From Bradyrhizobium nitroreducens (lineage in GTDB: Bacteria; Pseudomonadota; Alphaproteobacteria; Rhizobiales; Xanthobacteraceae), in assembly GCF_002776695.1 (NCBI RefSeq), contig NZ_LFJC01000003.1, positions 3,872,543 to 3,936,542 on the forward strand: a stretch of 64,000 nt of DNA, given 5' to 3'. This document shows positions 16,886 through 25,841 of the stretch, piece by piece. The first letter of the stretch is position 1, and every line of letters begins with the position of its first letter. The notes under the pieces are model-generated. The model was given only the letters and a program-made list of their open reading frames with translations, searched no databases and was not told the origin of the DNA. A program made the translations under genes and the position numbers.

Positions 16886-19639
16886 ATGGCTGTCACAGCG
16901 AATTTTTCCGCCGGAATTCTCACCGTTTTTGGCAACGCCCACAACAACACGGTCACACTGGGCCGAAGCGCGGCCGGGACGATCATCGTCAACCATGGCG
17001 CGGTCGCGGTCAAAGGCGGCCCCGCCACGGTCGCCAATACCAAATTGATTCAGGCCTTCGGCCTCGACGGCAATGACGTCATCACCATCGACGAAAGCAA
17101 CGGCGCGATGCCCGCCGCCAACCTGTTCGGCGGTGCCGGCAACGATACGCTGACCGGCGGATCCGGCGGCGACATGCTGTTCGGCCAGTCCGGCAACGAC
17201 ACGCTGTTCGGCAAGGGCGGCAACGACCTGCTGTTCGGAGGCTCCGGCAACGACGTTCTGGTCGGCGGCGACGGCAACGACCAGATGTTCGGCGAAGCCG
17301 GCAACGACCGCATGATCTGGAACCCCGGTGACGACAGCGACTTGATGGAAGGCGGCGAAGGCATCGACACCGCGGAGGTGAATGGCGGCAACGGCAGCGA
17401 GACCTTTGCCATCACGGCCAACGGCACGCGCGTGCGCTTCGACCGGGTCGACCCGGCGCCATTCTCGCTGGACATCGGCACCACCGAGAACCTCGTCGTT
17501 CATGCCGGAGGCGGCGACGACGTCATCACCGCAACGGGCAATCTCGCCGCGCTCATCAGTCTGACCCTCGACGGCGGCGCCGGCAACGACACCATCCTCG
17601 GCGGCAACGGCGCGGACCTTCTGCTCGGCGGCGACGGCAACGACTTCGTCGACGGCAATCAGGGCAACGACACCGCATTGCTCGGCGCCGGCAACGATAC
17701 CTTCCAGTGGGACCCTGGCGACGGCAGCGACAGGGTCGACGGACAGGCCGGAACCGATACATTGCTGTTCAACGGCTCGAACATCAGCGAGGACATCACC
17801 CTCTCCGCGGCCAATGGCGGCCACGCGCTGCTCACCCGCAATGTCGCCAACATCACGATGGACCTCGATGGCATTGAAACTGTCACGATCAATGCCCAGG
17901 GCGGCAGCGACAACATCGTCGTCAACAACCTGGCTGGCACCGACGTCAGGCAGGTCAATATCGATCTCGGGTCGAACGGCGCCGGCGACGGCGCTTCCGA
18001 CACCGTGACGCTGCTCGGCACCAACGGCAGCAATGCGATCGAGATATCCGGCACGGGCACGTCGGTGGCGGTCACGGGACTGCCGGCTTCCGTGGCCATC
18101 ACCAATGCAGAAGGCGCCAACGATGCGCTTCTCGTCGAGAGCCTCGGCGGCAACGACACGATCTCGGCGGCCGCGCTTGCCGCAGGGATCGTGCACCTGA
18201 CCATCGATGGCGGCGCCGGCAATGACACGATCACCGGCAGCGCCGGCAACGACACGTTGATCGGCGGCGACGGCAATGATGTCGTCGTTGGCGGCCGCGG
18301 CAACGACGTTGCGCTGCTCGGCGCCGGGACTGACGTCTTTCAATGGAATCCCGGCGACGGCAGCGACACCGTCGAGGGCGGCGATGGCGTCGACACGCTG
18401 CGGTTCTTCGGCGCGAACATTGCGGAAAACATGTCCGTCGTGGCGAACGGCGATCGCGCCCTGCTGACGCGCGACGTCGCCAACATCACGATGGACCTGC
18501 ACGGGGTCGAGCATGTCGATCTCCATGCGCTGGGCGGCTCCGACCATTTCACCGTGGGCGATCTGAGCGGGACCGAATTGACGCAGGTGAACATCGACCT
18601 CGGCGGCTCGACCGGAACGCCCGACGGCGCCGTCGATACGGTCTCAGTCGATGCCACCCAGGGCGCCGACACGTTCGGCGTCAGCGGCAATGCCGGCGGC
18701 GTGACGGTGTTCGGCCTGCATGCGGCCACCCACCTGACTTCCATGGACGGGACCGATCAGCTGACGCTCAACGGCCTTTCCGGCGACGACGTCATCGACG
18801 CCAGCGGCCTTGCTGCCGGCGTGCTGCAGCTGACGGTCAACGGCGGCATCGGCAACGACACCATCCGCGGCAGCCAGGGCGACGACCTCATCAACGGCGG
18901 CGACGGCAACGACGTCGCGCTGATGGGGGCGGGCAACGACACATTCGTCTGGAATCCCGGTGACGACAACGACACGGTCGAGGGCCAGGCCGGCAGCGAC
19001 ACGCTGTTGTTCAACGGCGCCAACATCGCCGAAAACATCAACATCTTTGCCAACGGCTCCCGCGCCGATCTGACGCGCGACGTCGCGAACATCACGATGG
19101 ACACGCACGGCGTCGAGACGATCGCGTTCAATGCCCGCGGCGGCGCCGACAAGATCACCGTCGGCGACATGACCGGCACCGACGTCACGCAGGTGAAGAT
19201 CGACCTCGGCGCAAACCCCGGCAACCCCGGCGGCGACGGCGCGGTCGACAACATCGTGATCAACGGCACCGGCGGCGACGACGTCATCACGCTGTCGCTC
19301 AACAGCAACGGCGCGCTGGTGATCGACGGCCTCGCCAGCCAGGTCGTGATCGAGAACTTCGACTTCAACGACACCATCACCATCAACGGCCTCGGCGGCG
19401 ACGACGTGATCGAGGCCTCGGGCGTCGGCCCGGGCGGGCCGCATCTCGTCTTCGACGGCGGTGCCGGCGACGACGTGTTGATCGGCAGCGCCGGGAACGA
19501 CACGCTGCTCGGCGGACTTGGCGATGACGTGCTGATCGGCGGTGGCGGCCTCGACGTGCTGGATGGTGGGCCCGGAGACAACGTCGTGATCCAGTCGTTG
19601 CTCGCGCATGCAAGCTTCCATTCGGGCACGCTGGTCTGA
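16886..19639 (+). CDS. RTX-type calcium-binding protein with three long modules
   Basis: A 917-aa acidic, glycine-rich protein. Residues about 74-150 hold tandem nonapeptides (GGAGNDTLTGGSGGD, GQSGND, GKGGND), the calcium-binding parallel beta-roll of RTX proteins. Three modules follow, near residues 260-360, 470-575 and 675-775. Each opens with ALLGAGNDTFQW or a close variant, then NPGDGSDTVEG, LLFNGANIAEN and DVANITMD. A more decayed copy precedes them, and a short final beta-roll lies near 850-900. RTX proteins are normally exported by type I secretion through an uncleaved C-terminal signal; the C-terminus here (SLLAHASFHSGTLV) is compatible. No type I exporter lies in the window. The ATG at 16886 is the first start beyond the repeat DNA. 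Likely a surface or matrix protein. Confidence 0.85.
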   Translation: MAVTANFSAGILTVFGNAHNNTVTLGRSAAGTIIVNHGAVAVKGGPATVANTKLIQAFGLDGNDVITIDESNGAMPAANLFGGAGNDTLTGGSGGDMLFGQSGNDTLFGKGGNDLLFGGSGNDVLVGGDGNDQMFGEAGNDRMIWNPGDDSDLMEGGEGIDTAEVNGGNGSETFAITANGTRVRFDRVDPAPFSLDIGTTENLVVHAGGGDDVITATGNLAALISLTLDGGAGNDTILGGNGADLLLGGDGNDFVDGNQGNDTALLGAGNDTFQWDPGDGSDRVDGQAGTDTLLFNGSNISEDITLSAANGGHALLTRNVANITMDLDGIETVTINAQGGSDNIVVNNLAGTDVRQVNIDLGSNGAGDGASDTVTLLGTNGSNAIEISGTGTSVAVTGLPASVAITNAEGANDALLVESLGGNDTISAAALAAGIVHLTIDGGAGNDTITGSAGNDTLIGGDGNDVVVGGRGNDVALLGAGTDVFQWNPGDGSDTVEGGDGVDTLRFFGANIAENMSVVANGDRALLTRDVANITMDLHGVEHVDLHALGGSDHFTVGDLSGTELTQVNIDLGGSTGTPDGAVDTVSVDATQGADTFGVSGNAGGVTVFGLHAATHLTSMDGTDQLTLNGLSGDDVIDASGLAAGVLQLTVNGGIGNDTIRGSQGDDLINGGDGNDVALMGAGNDTFVWNPGDDNDTVEGQAGSDTLLFNGANIAENINIFANGSRADLTRDVANITMDTHGVETIAFNARGGADKITVGDMTGTDVTQVKIDLGANPGNPGGDGAVDNIVINGTGGDDVITLSLNSNGALVIDGLASQVVIENFDFNDTITINGLGGDDVIEASGVGPGGPHLVFDGGAGDDVLIGSAGNDTLLGGLGDDVLIGGGGLDVLDGGPGDNVVIQSLLAHASFHSGTLV

Positions 19640-19834
19640 GCCGGCGAGGCGCGCTTCGCCCGGCGCCGGCCCGCTGACCTGCGGGTAACGCAATCGAATA
19701 CAGCCCGGACGGCGCAGCGTGCTGTCCGGGCCATGACGCTTTGACGGCCATGCTGGTCCTGATACTCTGTCCGCGTCGTGGTTCGGCGGGGCCATGCCAT
19801 CCATCGTTGAACCCGAGCTGCCGAAGGAATGCGG

Positions 19835-20257
19835 ATGAGAAGCGTGACGCTCCTGGCTCTCGGCCTCATGTTTGTCGTCGCATGGTCGCATGACAGCGCG
19901 AGAAGCCAGACTTCGAACGCCCCGCCGGTTTCGCTTGCTCCGCCCGATGCATCGCCGCCGCGCCCGAGTGCCACCAAGCCCGCACGGGTGACGACAAACA
20001 GAGCTCCGCCAGCGACGTCCCGCAGAGAGACCTCGGTGCCCACGATAGGCGGGTCTCAGGCGATACCGAATCCCGCCGCCGACTATGACGGCTTCAGCGT
20101 CGGCAGCGTCGATGACAATGACGCCCCGCACCAGGTGGCGCCGCCAATGAGGTCACGCGCCGCAAAGGACGCCAGGTCCGATCCGGATGCAGATGTCCTC
20201 GAGCGGGAAGATGGGGCGTTGAAGCGAAAGCTGATGATCTGCCAGAACTGCAAATAG
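19835..20257 (+). CDS. Exported hypothetical protein ending in KLMICxxC
   Basis: The 140-aa product has a signal peptide (MRSVTLLALGLMFVVAWSHD, cleavage near ARSQ). A long proline-, serine- and threonine-rich disordered stretch follows, then DYDGFSVGSVDDND, and the protein ends GALKRKLMICQNCK. The terminal CxxC and the KLxIC context match the exported protein at 5.1 kb, so both may belong to one small family. I prefer the ATG at 19835, with AAGGA 6 nt upstream, over the ATG at 19829, which has no spacing. A metal- or thiol-related role is possible but unproven. It is convergent with the DJ-1-type gene. Confidence 0.68.
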   Translation: MRSVTLLALGLMFVVAWSHDSARSQTSNAPPVSLAPPDASPPRPSATKPARVTTNRAPPATSRRETSVPTIGGSQAIPNPAADYDGFSVGSVDDNDAPHQVAPPMRSRAAKDARSDPDADVLEREDGALKRKLMICQNCK

Positions 20258-20392
20258 GACGTTTGTTGGCCGGCCAGCCCAACTGCGGCTCTGGCAGCTC
20301 GCAAGCTCGTGGCCCGGATCGCGCGCAGCGACGTCCGGGCAGCGGGTCCGGCCGATCAATTGCACCCGCTCCCCAAGTTTCAGATTTTCGCG

Positions 20393-21064
20393 TCAGCGGT
20401 CCTTGAGGGCGGATAGCAACTCTTTTCCCAGCGGTCCGGCCGAAGCGGGGTTCTGCCCCGTGATGAGCCGGCCGTCGACGACGACGTGAGGCTGCCAATT
20501 GGCTGCCGACGAATACTCGGCGCCCTCTGCCCTCAACGCGTCCTCGAGCTCGTAAGGCACGTCATCGCGGGCGTAATCGTACTCTTCCTTCTTCGAGAAG
20601 GACGTGAGCTTCTTGCCGCGCACGAACGGCGTGCCGTCGCCGAGGTTGACGCCCAGCAGCGCGCACGGCCCGTGACACACAGCGGCGACGAGCTTGCCGG
20701 TGGTCCAGGCGCGCACGACGGCACTCTGGACCGTTACATTGCGCTGGATGTCCACCATGGGCCCGAGACCGCCGGGCACCAGGATGGCGTCGTAGTCGGC
20801 AGCGTCCACCTCGGACAATCTGCGACTGTGATTGAGGCGACGAAAGGCCTTGCTCGCGAGAAACTCCTTCTGGGCGGGATCCTTCTCGTCATACGCATCG
20901 TACGGCGTCCATCCCCCAGCCGGAGACGCGAACTCGACCGCGACTCCGGCCTTGTCGAGCACGTCGAAAGGATGGGCGACCTCGGCGAAAAAGAAGCCGG
21001 TCTTGCGACTGTGCGGGCCGATCACCGCTGCGTTGGTGACGATGAAGAGGACATGTTGGGTCAC
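20393..21064 (-). CDS. DJ-1/PfpI family protein, Hsp31/glyoxalase III-like
   Basis: A 223-aa type 1 glutamine-amidotransferase-fold protein. The nucleophile elbow AAVCHGPCALL puts the reactive cysteine at residue 130 with the adjacent His131. A conserved glutamate (FFFAEVAHPF, about residue 28) supports the nucleophile, and ASPAGGWTPYDAYDE and ILVPGGLGPM are typical of the Hsp31-like branch. Such proteins convert methylglyoxal or glyoxal to hydroxyacids without cofactor, or repair glycated targets. The start is GTG at 21064 with AAAGGAAG 6 nt upstream. It follows the cytochrome/oxidoreductase genes in the same direction, 58 bp after the cytochrome gene, and may be co-transcribed with them, which would fit carbonyl stress from aldehyde by-products. 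Confidence 0.87.
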   Translation of the reverse strand: MTQHVLFIVTNAAVIGPHSRKTGFFFAEVAHPFDVLDKAGVAVEFASPAGGWTPYDAYDEKDPAQKEFLASKAFRRLNHSRRLSEVDAADYDAILVPGGLGPMVDIQRNVTVQSAVVRAWTTGKLVAAVCHGPCALLGVNLGDGTPFVRGKKLTSFSKKEEYDYARDDVPYELEDALRAEGAEYSSAANWQPHVVVDGRLITGQNPASAGPLGKELLSALKDR

Positions 21065-21121
21065 GGTTTCTTCCTTTCGAAGGAGCTAGGTGGGATCGCG
21101 CCGGCGCGACGCGGAGAACGT

Positions 21122-21754
21122 TCAATTCGGACAGGGTTGCCCAGCTGCTCCCCACCGGGCCATGTCCTTGACGTGATCCTCGAACGTGCCGGGCGGCGTC
21201 GAACGTCCCTCTCCGGGCGCCCAGCCCCGCGGAATGAAGCCGTTCAGCGAGGCATCGTGCCGCAAATGCTCGACGAGGCCGGCGGCGTCGCGGCCGCCAT
21301 TGCGCTTGGGATCCTTCAGCTGCGCGCAAATCTCCGGCCCGCTCTTGCCGAACCAGATGAAGGCCACCGGGGCAAGCTGCCAGTCGATGCCGGCGCGCGG
21401 CGGCGCCGGCGCAGGCTCGTTCGCCTGGGTGGAGGTCATGTGACAGGTCGAGCACGGGATCGCCTCCGCGCCGATGCGGCTCTCGCCGCCATGGATGTTC
21501 ATGCCGTGCACGCGGGGCTTGGTTTCGCCTGCCGGCGTCCAGATCGGAATGGCCTTGGCATCGACGTGGCAATTGGCACACCGCGGATGCGTCACCACGG
21601 CTTCGATCCGCTTCCAGGCCTCCAGCCCCTCGACGCGGCTGACGCTGCCGGGCGGCAGCAGGTCTTTGGCGGCCTCGTCCTTGGCCGCGACGATGCCGGT
21701 GACGGCGGCTATAGTCGCCCCCGCGAGGACGAGCGCAATCAGAGATCTCTTCAT
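21122..21754 (-). CDS. Exported diheme cytochrome c, probable partner of the molybdenum hydroxylase
   Basis: The 210-aa product has a signal peptide (MKRSLIALVLAGATIAAVTG) and two haem-binding motifs, CANCH near residue 59 and CSTCH near 100. It should carry two c-type haems in the periplasm. Possible distal methionine or histidine ligands are present (HGMNIHGG, CHMTS). It starts 9 bp after the stop of the large molybdopterin subunit gene, so it belongs to the same transcript. Isoquinoline-1-oxidoreductase-type enzymes exported by the Tat route often pass electrons to such cytochromes. The start at 21754 is set by the signal peptide; longer frames on this strand only read through the neighbouring gene. 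Confidence 0.87.
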   Translation of the reverse strand: MKRSLIALVLAGATIAAVTGIVAAKDEAAKDLLPPGSVSRVEGLEAWKRIEAVVTHPRCANCHVDAKAIPIWTPAGETKPRVHGMNIHGGESRIGAEAIPCSTCHMTSTQANEPAPAPPRAGIDWQLAPVAFIWFGKSGPEICAQLKDPKRNGGRDAAGLVEHLRHDASLNGFIPRGWAPGEGRSTPPGTFEDHVKDMARWGAAGQPCPN

Positions 21755-21762
21755 GGCCTTGC

Positions 21763-24018
21763 TCACACGAAATCGACGAACTTGTTGAAGGGCATTTCGC
21801 GGATGCGCAGCCCGGTCGCGGCGAAGATCGCGTTGGCAAGCGCGGGCGCTGCCGGCGGAACGGGCGGCTCGCCGACGCCCCTCACCTTGGGATCGTTCTC
21901 GAGCCCGCGAACTTCGATCACCGGACATTGGTAGATGCGCATGGCCTCGTGGTGGTTGTAGTTGGTCTGCTGAACCGCGCCCTTCGCGTAAGTGAGTTCG
22001 CAGTTGATGGCGTGGCCGAGGCCCCAGACGATCCCGCCCTGCACCTGGTTCTCGAAATTGACGGGGTCGATCACCTTGCCGACGTCGACCGCGGCCCAGA
22101 CCCTGTCGATCCTGATGCCCCGGTCGGTCTTTGTGACCTCGACGACTTCGGCAACCGGTGTGCCGAAGGACTCGACGAAGGCAACGCCCCGGCCTCGGCC
22201 GTTGCCGAGCGGTCCCTTCCAGTCCGACATCTCCGCGACTGTCTCCAGCAGCTTGCGGTAGTGTGGCACGGCGCACATCTCGATCCGCGCCTTCATCGGA
22301 TCGAGTCCCGCCGCATGGATCAATTCGTCGATGAAGCTCTCGGTGAAGAAGCCACCCGTCGAGGCGCCGACCGACCGCCATGTGGTGCTCGGCGACAATC
22401 CTTGCGCCTCGTAGGTCGTAGCCCGGAAATTGGGGATATCGTAGTAGACGTTCCAGAGGCCGGCCGCCAATTGCGGGTCGGGATCCTTCGAGGGGGCGCC
22501 CGAACGTTCGAGCAGCCCCTTGAACGGCGCCGTCGAAGCAAGCTGCAGATCGGCCGCGACGATCTTGCCCTTGTCGATGCTGCCGCTGTACCGGGCGAGC
22601 GCGATCTGCCGCGGAATGTCCTGGAGGAAATCCTCCTCGCGCGAGAACACCAGCTTGATCGGCGTGCCCTTCATCTGGTTGGCGATCTCGGCGAGAACGC
22701 GGACGTTCTCGTATTCGAGACGGTGGCCGAAACTTCCGCCGGTCCACTGATTGTGGAAGGTGACCTGTTCCGGCTTCAGGCCGATCGCGGTCGCCGCGAC
22801 GTATTGCACGAATTGCGGGCTCTGGTGGCCGACCCAGATTTCCATGCCCTTGTCGGTGACGAGGCCGATACCGTTGAGCGGCTCGAGCGGCTGATGGGCG
22901 ACGTAGGGCGCGCGATACTCCGCCTCGATGCGCGTGCCCGTCTTCAACCCGGCTTCGACATCGCCGATCTTGCGCCATTCCTTGCCCAGGAACTCCGGCT
23001 TGAACGAGGATTGCAGCACCTTCCAATGGTCGGCCTGCTCGGCGGGGTACACTGACGGCGCCCACTCGCATCTGATCGCATCGGCGGCCCTCATCGCGTA
23101 CCAGCTGTTGGTGGCGATCACGGCAACGCCATTGTTGATTTCGAGGATCTTCTTCACCCCCGGCATCGATTGCGCCTTGCCCGCGTCGTAGGATTTCATC
23201 GGCTGCCCCTTGTTGGGGTTCAGCTTGACGGAGGCGTACAGCATACCCTCCATCTTCATGTCGATGCCGAACTTCAACTCGCCCAGAACCTTGGCGCGCA
23301 CGTCAAGGCGCATCATCGGCTTGCCGATCAAGCGCCAGGTGGCGGGATCGCGCGTCTGCGCGTCGAGCACCGGGGGAATCTTCGCGGCGTCCGCCGCGAG
23401 CTCGACATAGGGAAACTTCTTGCCGTCGGGGAGGATCACGTGCCCGGATCGGGTGCGGATGTCGGCCACCGCGACGCCCGAACGCTTGGCGGCAGCGGCC
23501 TTCAGCGTCTCACGCGCGACGGCGCCGGCCTTGCGCAGCTTCTCATAGGTGTCGGGAATCGTGCTCGAGCCGCCCGTCATCTGCATGCCGGACTTGCGAA
23601 GACCTTCCAGCGCCGCGGCGCGACCCGCTTCGGCCGCGGGGCTCTGATCCGAGGCGAGGAACGGCGCCAGCTCTTCCTTGAAGCCGGTGTTGAAATAGGC
23701 GGGACTGGGGCCTGCGAAGCGAACTTCGAACTGGCCGGGATCGAGGTCCATCTCCTCGGCGATCATGATCGGCTGCACCGAGCCGACGCCCTGACCGATG
23801 TCGGCGTGCTGGGCGATCAGCGTGATCTTGTCCGGGCTGATCTCGACCCAGGGATTGAAGGTCACGGAATTCGGCCCGAGGCCGGCCGTCAGAGGATTGT
23901 CACTGGCGGTCGGCGCGGCCGCCTCAGCACCACTGTAGAAGCCGAAGGCGATTCCGCCGGCCATCGCGGCGGAGCCGAAGACAAACGCGCGGCGCGAAAG
24001 GTCCTGGATATGGCCCAT
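21763..24018 (-). CDS. iorB: Molybdopterin-binding large subunit, isoquinoline 1-oxidoreductase beta type
   Basis: A 751-aa subunit of the xanthine dehydrogenase superfamily. It starts with a Tat signal (SRRAFVFGSAAMAGG), so the folded enzyme is exported with its cofactor. The molybdenum-cofactor domains are recognisable by ISPDKITLIAQHADIGQGVG, NQWTGGSFGHRLE, STTWRSVGAS and GVGEPPVPPAAPALANAI; the glutamate in GVGEPP corresponds to the catalytic base of the family. Together with the 2Fe-2S subunit it should hydroxylate an N-heterocycle or oxidise an aldehyde with water as oxygen donor. The ATG at 24018 follows the small-subunit stop by 1 nt. The symbol is by family only; the true substrate is unknown. 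Confidence 0.87.
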   Translation of the reverse strand: MGHIQDLSRRAFVFGSAAMAGGIAFGFYSGAEAAAPTASDNPLTAGLGPNSVTFNPWVEISPDKITLIAQHADIGQGVGSVQPIMIAEEMDLDPGQFEVRFAGPSPAYFNTGFKEELAPFLASDQSPAAEAGRAAALEGLRKSGMQMTGGSSTIPDTYEKLRKAGAVARETLKAAAAKRSGVAVADIRTRSGHVILPDGKKFPYVELAADAAKIPPVLDAQTRDPATWRLIGKPMMRLDVRAKVLGELKFGIDMKMEGMLYASVKLNPNKGQPMKSYDAGKAQSMPGVKKILEINNGVAVIATNSWYAMRAADAIRCEWAPSVYPAEQADHWKVLQSSFKPEFLGKEWRKIGDVEAGLKTGTRIEAEYRAPYVAHQPLEPLNGIGLVTDKGMEIWVGHQSPQFVQYVAATAIGLKPEQVTFHNQWTGGSFGHRLEYENVRVLAEIANQMKGTPIKLVFSREEDFLQDIPRQIALARYSGSIDKGKIVAADLQLASTAPFKGLLERSGAPSKDPDPQLAAGLWNVYYDIPNFRATTYEAQGLSPSTTWRSVGASTGGFFTESFIDELIHAAGLDPMKARIEMCAVPHYRKLLETVAEMSDWKGPLGNGRGRGVAFVESFGTPVAEVVEVTKTDRGIRIDRVWAAVDVGKVIDPVNFENQVQGGIVWGLGHAINCELTYAKGAVQQTNYNHHEAMRIYQCPVIEVRGLENDPKVRGVGEPPVPPAAPALANAIFAATGLRIREMPFNKFVDFV

Positions 24019-24019
24019 G

Positions 24020-24484
24020 TCACTTCTCCGCCATTTTCTTGGCTGCGGCCGCATGGATCGCCGCGCGGATGCGCGGATAGGTGCCGCAGCGACAGAGATT
24101 TCCCGACATCACCTGATTGATCTGCTCGTCCGTCGGTTTGGATATCTTTGTGAGCAGCGAGATGGCCTGCATGATCTGGCCGGTCTGGCAGTAGCCACAT
24201 TGCGGAACCTGATGCTCGATCCAGGCCTGGACCACCGGGTGCTGCTCCTTCTTGTCGATGCCTTCCAGCGTGACGATCGACTTGCCGGCGACCTCGCCGA
24301 TATGCGCCTGACAGGACCGCACCGCCTTGCCGTCGATGTGGACGGTGCAGGCGCCGCATTGCGCGACCCCGCAGCCGTATTTGGCACTGGTGATGCCGAG
24401 CTCGTCACGCAACACCCACAGCAGTGGCATCTCGGGAACAACGTCGACGCTGCGCTTGATCCCGTTCACCGTGAGCTCGATCAT
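24020..24484 (-). CDS. iorA: 2Fe-2S small subunit, isoquinoline 1-oxidoreductase alpha type
   Basis: A 154-aa iron-sulphur subunit. The N-terminal plant-ferredoxin-like cluster uses YGCGVAQCGACTVHIDG and a fourth cysteine in AVRSCQ. The C-terminal helical domain holds the second cluster with QCGYCQTGQ and GNLCRCGTYPRIRAAI. It transfers electrons from the molybdenum site of the large subunit to the diheme cytochrome. It has no signal peptide of its own, so it should travel through the Tat system bound to the large subunit. AGGAG lies about 10 nt before the ATG at 24484. The gene order iorA-iorB-cytochrome is typical of this enzyme type. Confidence 0.9.
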   Translation of the reverse strand: MIELTVNGIKRSVDVVPEMPLLWVLRDELGITSAKYGCGVAQCGACTVHIDGKAVRSCQAHIGEVAGKSIVTLEGIDKKEQHPVVQAWIEHQVPQCGYCQTGQIMQAISLLTKISKPTDEQINQVMSGNLCRCGTYPRIRAAIHAAAAKKMAEK

Positions 24485-24566
24485 GTCGATATGTCTCCTG
24501 ACGGATCTGGTCGGCACATCAGCACTGCCTGATCGAGGCCGAGCCGTATTCCCGATTCCTGCGGAA

Positions 24567-25502
24567 TCATGCGCAATCCCTGCGGAATGCCGCATCGGAA
24601 CGATCGCTCTGCAGCTCGGCCTCCCCGCAGCACAATTCGCGATACTGCCCCGGCGTGAGACTTGCGGCCTTGCGGAACACGCGGGTGAAATTGGCCTGCG
24701 AGCCGAAACCGAACGCCAGCGCGATCTCGACCAGGGACAAGCGGTCGCGCGCGAGTTCCTGCCGCGCCGCCTGGACACGGCGATCGGTCACGTAACGGTG
24801 CGGTGACAATCCGGTCGCCTCGCGAAACAGCCGGGAGAAATGATAGGGGCTGAGGCAAGCCTGGGCTGCGAGATCCTCGAGCCTGATATCGCTGGCAAGA
24901 GAAGTCTCGATATAGTCCAGCACGCGCTGCAGGCGCCTCGGATCGAGCGACGGCGCTTTATCGGGCGCGCGCCAGCGGTCGATCGTGTAATTGCCGAGAA
25001 GATGCGCGGCGAGCGCGACCTGGATTCCCTCCACGAACAGCGCGTCGGTCGGCTGGCGCGGACGATGCAGCAGGTCGCGAAGCGGCGAGCAGATGTGGAA
25101 GAGCACCTGGTCCGACAGACCATGGGCGTAGGCGATCTCCACCTTCGCCGGATCGATGTCGAAGTCCGCAAGCGCGCTCTGGTTCAGCAGCGCAGGCGGA
25201 AGATAGAGATGAAGGCATTCCATCCGGTCCGACAACTCGAGATGGCTCTCTTGCGTCCCCACGGGGACGAGGTAGCTCATGCCCGGCCGGGCGAAGCTCT
25301 TCTGCACTTCGCCGTTGCCGATCCGGCACACCATGCCGCCGCCCGACAGCACCACGACGATTTCCGTACAGATCGGAACGGGCGTCGCCTGCCGCCCGGC
25401 CTCGAACTTGCGATGCTCGATGCTCAGCCCCGGCCAGTCGCTGGTCGCAGCGAGCTTCTCGCTGTTCTTGTACTTCTGATCTCCATGCGTCACGAGCGCC
25501 AT
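24567..25502 (-). CDS. AraC family transcriptional regulator
   Basis: A 311-aa regulator. The N-terminal 190 residues form a cupin-like effector domain (VPICTEIVVVLSGGGMVCRIG, then FARPGMSYLVPVGTQ). The C-terminal AraC domain, about residues 200-295, has both helix-turn-helix motifs: LEDLAAQACLSPYHFSRLFRE and LVEIALAFGFGSQANFTRVF. It lies 82 bp upstream of the iorA gene on the same strand and faces a hydrolase gene on the other side. It most likely activates the molybdenum hydroxylase genes and perhaps the rightward genes. The ATG at 25502 is preceded by GGAGG at 5 nt; a longer frame to 25559 lacks a ribosome-binding site. Confidence 0.88.
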   Translation of the reverse strand: MALVTHGDQKYKNSEKLAATSDWPGLSIEHRKFEAGRQATPVPICTEIVVVLSGGGMVCRIGNGEVQKSFARPGMSYLVPVGTQESHLELSDRMECLHLYLPPALLNQSALADFDIDPAKVEIAYAHGLSDQVLFHICSPLRDLLHRPRQPTDALFVEGIQVALAAHLLGNYTIDRWRAPDKAPSLDPRRLQRVLDYIETSLASDIRLEDLAAQACLSPYHFSRLFREATGLSPHRYVTDRRVQAARQELARDRLSLVEIALAFGFGSQANFTRVFRKAASLTPGQYRELCCGEAELQSDRSDAAFRRDCA

Positions 25503-25841
25503 CACGACCTCCGCTTTGTTGCGGCGAATCCCGGCCCCGTATCGCGAACGCGCGATCATTCCATCCGGTGGTGAGTTGCAGCCCCGGCCGCTGCCACGCC
25601 GATGCGAACTTTCTCACAAGCGGCGATTGTGAAGTCCAGACCCGGCGCGGTTAAAAGAGGTAAAAGGCAGACAACGCAAAGGCTTGGACAACGCGCTCGA
25701 TTGCGTTGAAGAGCCGATCCCGCCGCGGATGAGCAAGATGCGTCCGTCATCGCGCATGAATCGGAAATACCGCAGTGTGCGCCTGCGCTAGTGAAAGGCT
25801 CGTCAACGGCAATGTCGCCGTATCGAAGATCGGAGCCTGTT
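25503..25841. other. Intergenic region between divergent araC and hydrolase genes
   Basis: This 339-bp gap should hold promoters for both directions and possibly the AraC binding sites. I see no convincing gene and no obvious direct repeats typical of AraC half-sites. GGAG 7 nt before 25842 is the ribosome-binding site of the hydrolase gene. Confidence 0.5.

Noticed and set aside
16835..20131. Two long minus-strand frames opposite the RTX-like gene
   Set aside because: They mirror the glycine/aspartate repeats of the plus-strand gene and have no protein features of their own.
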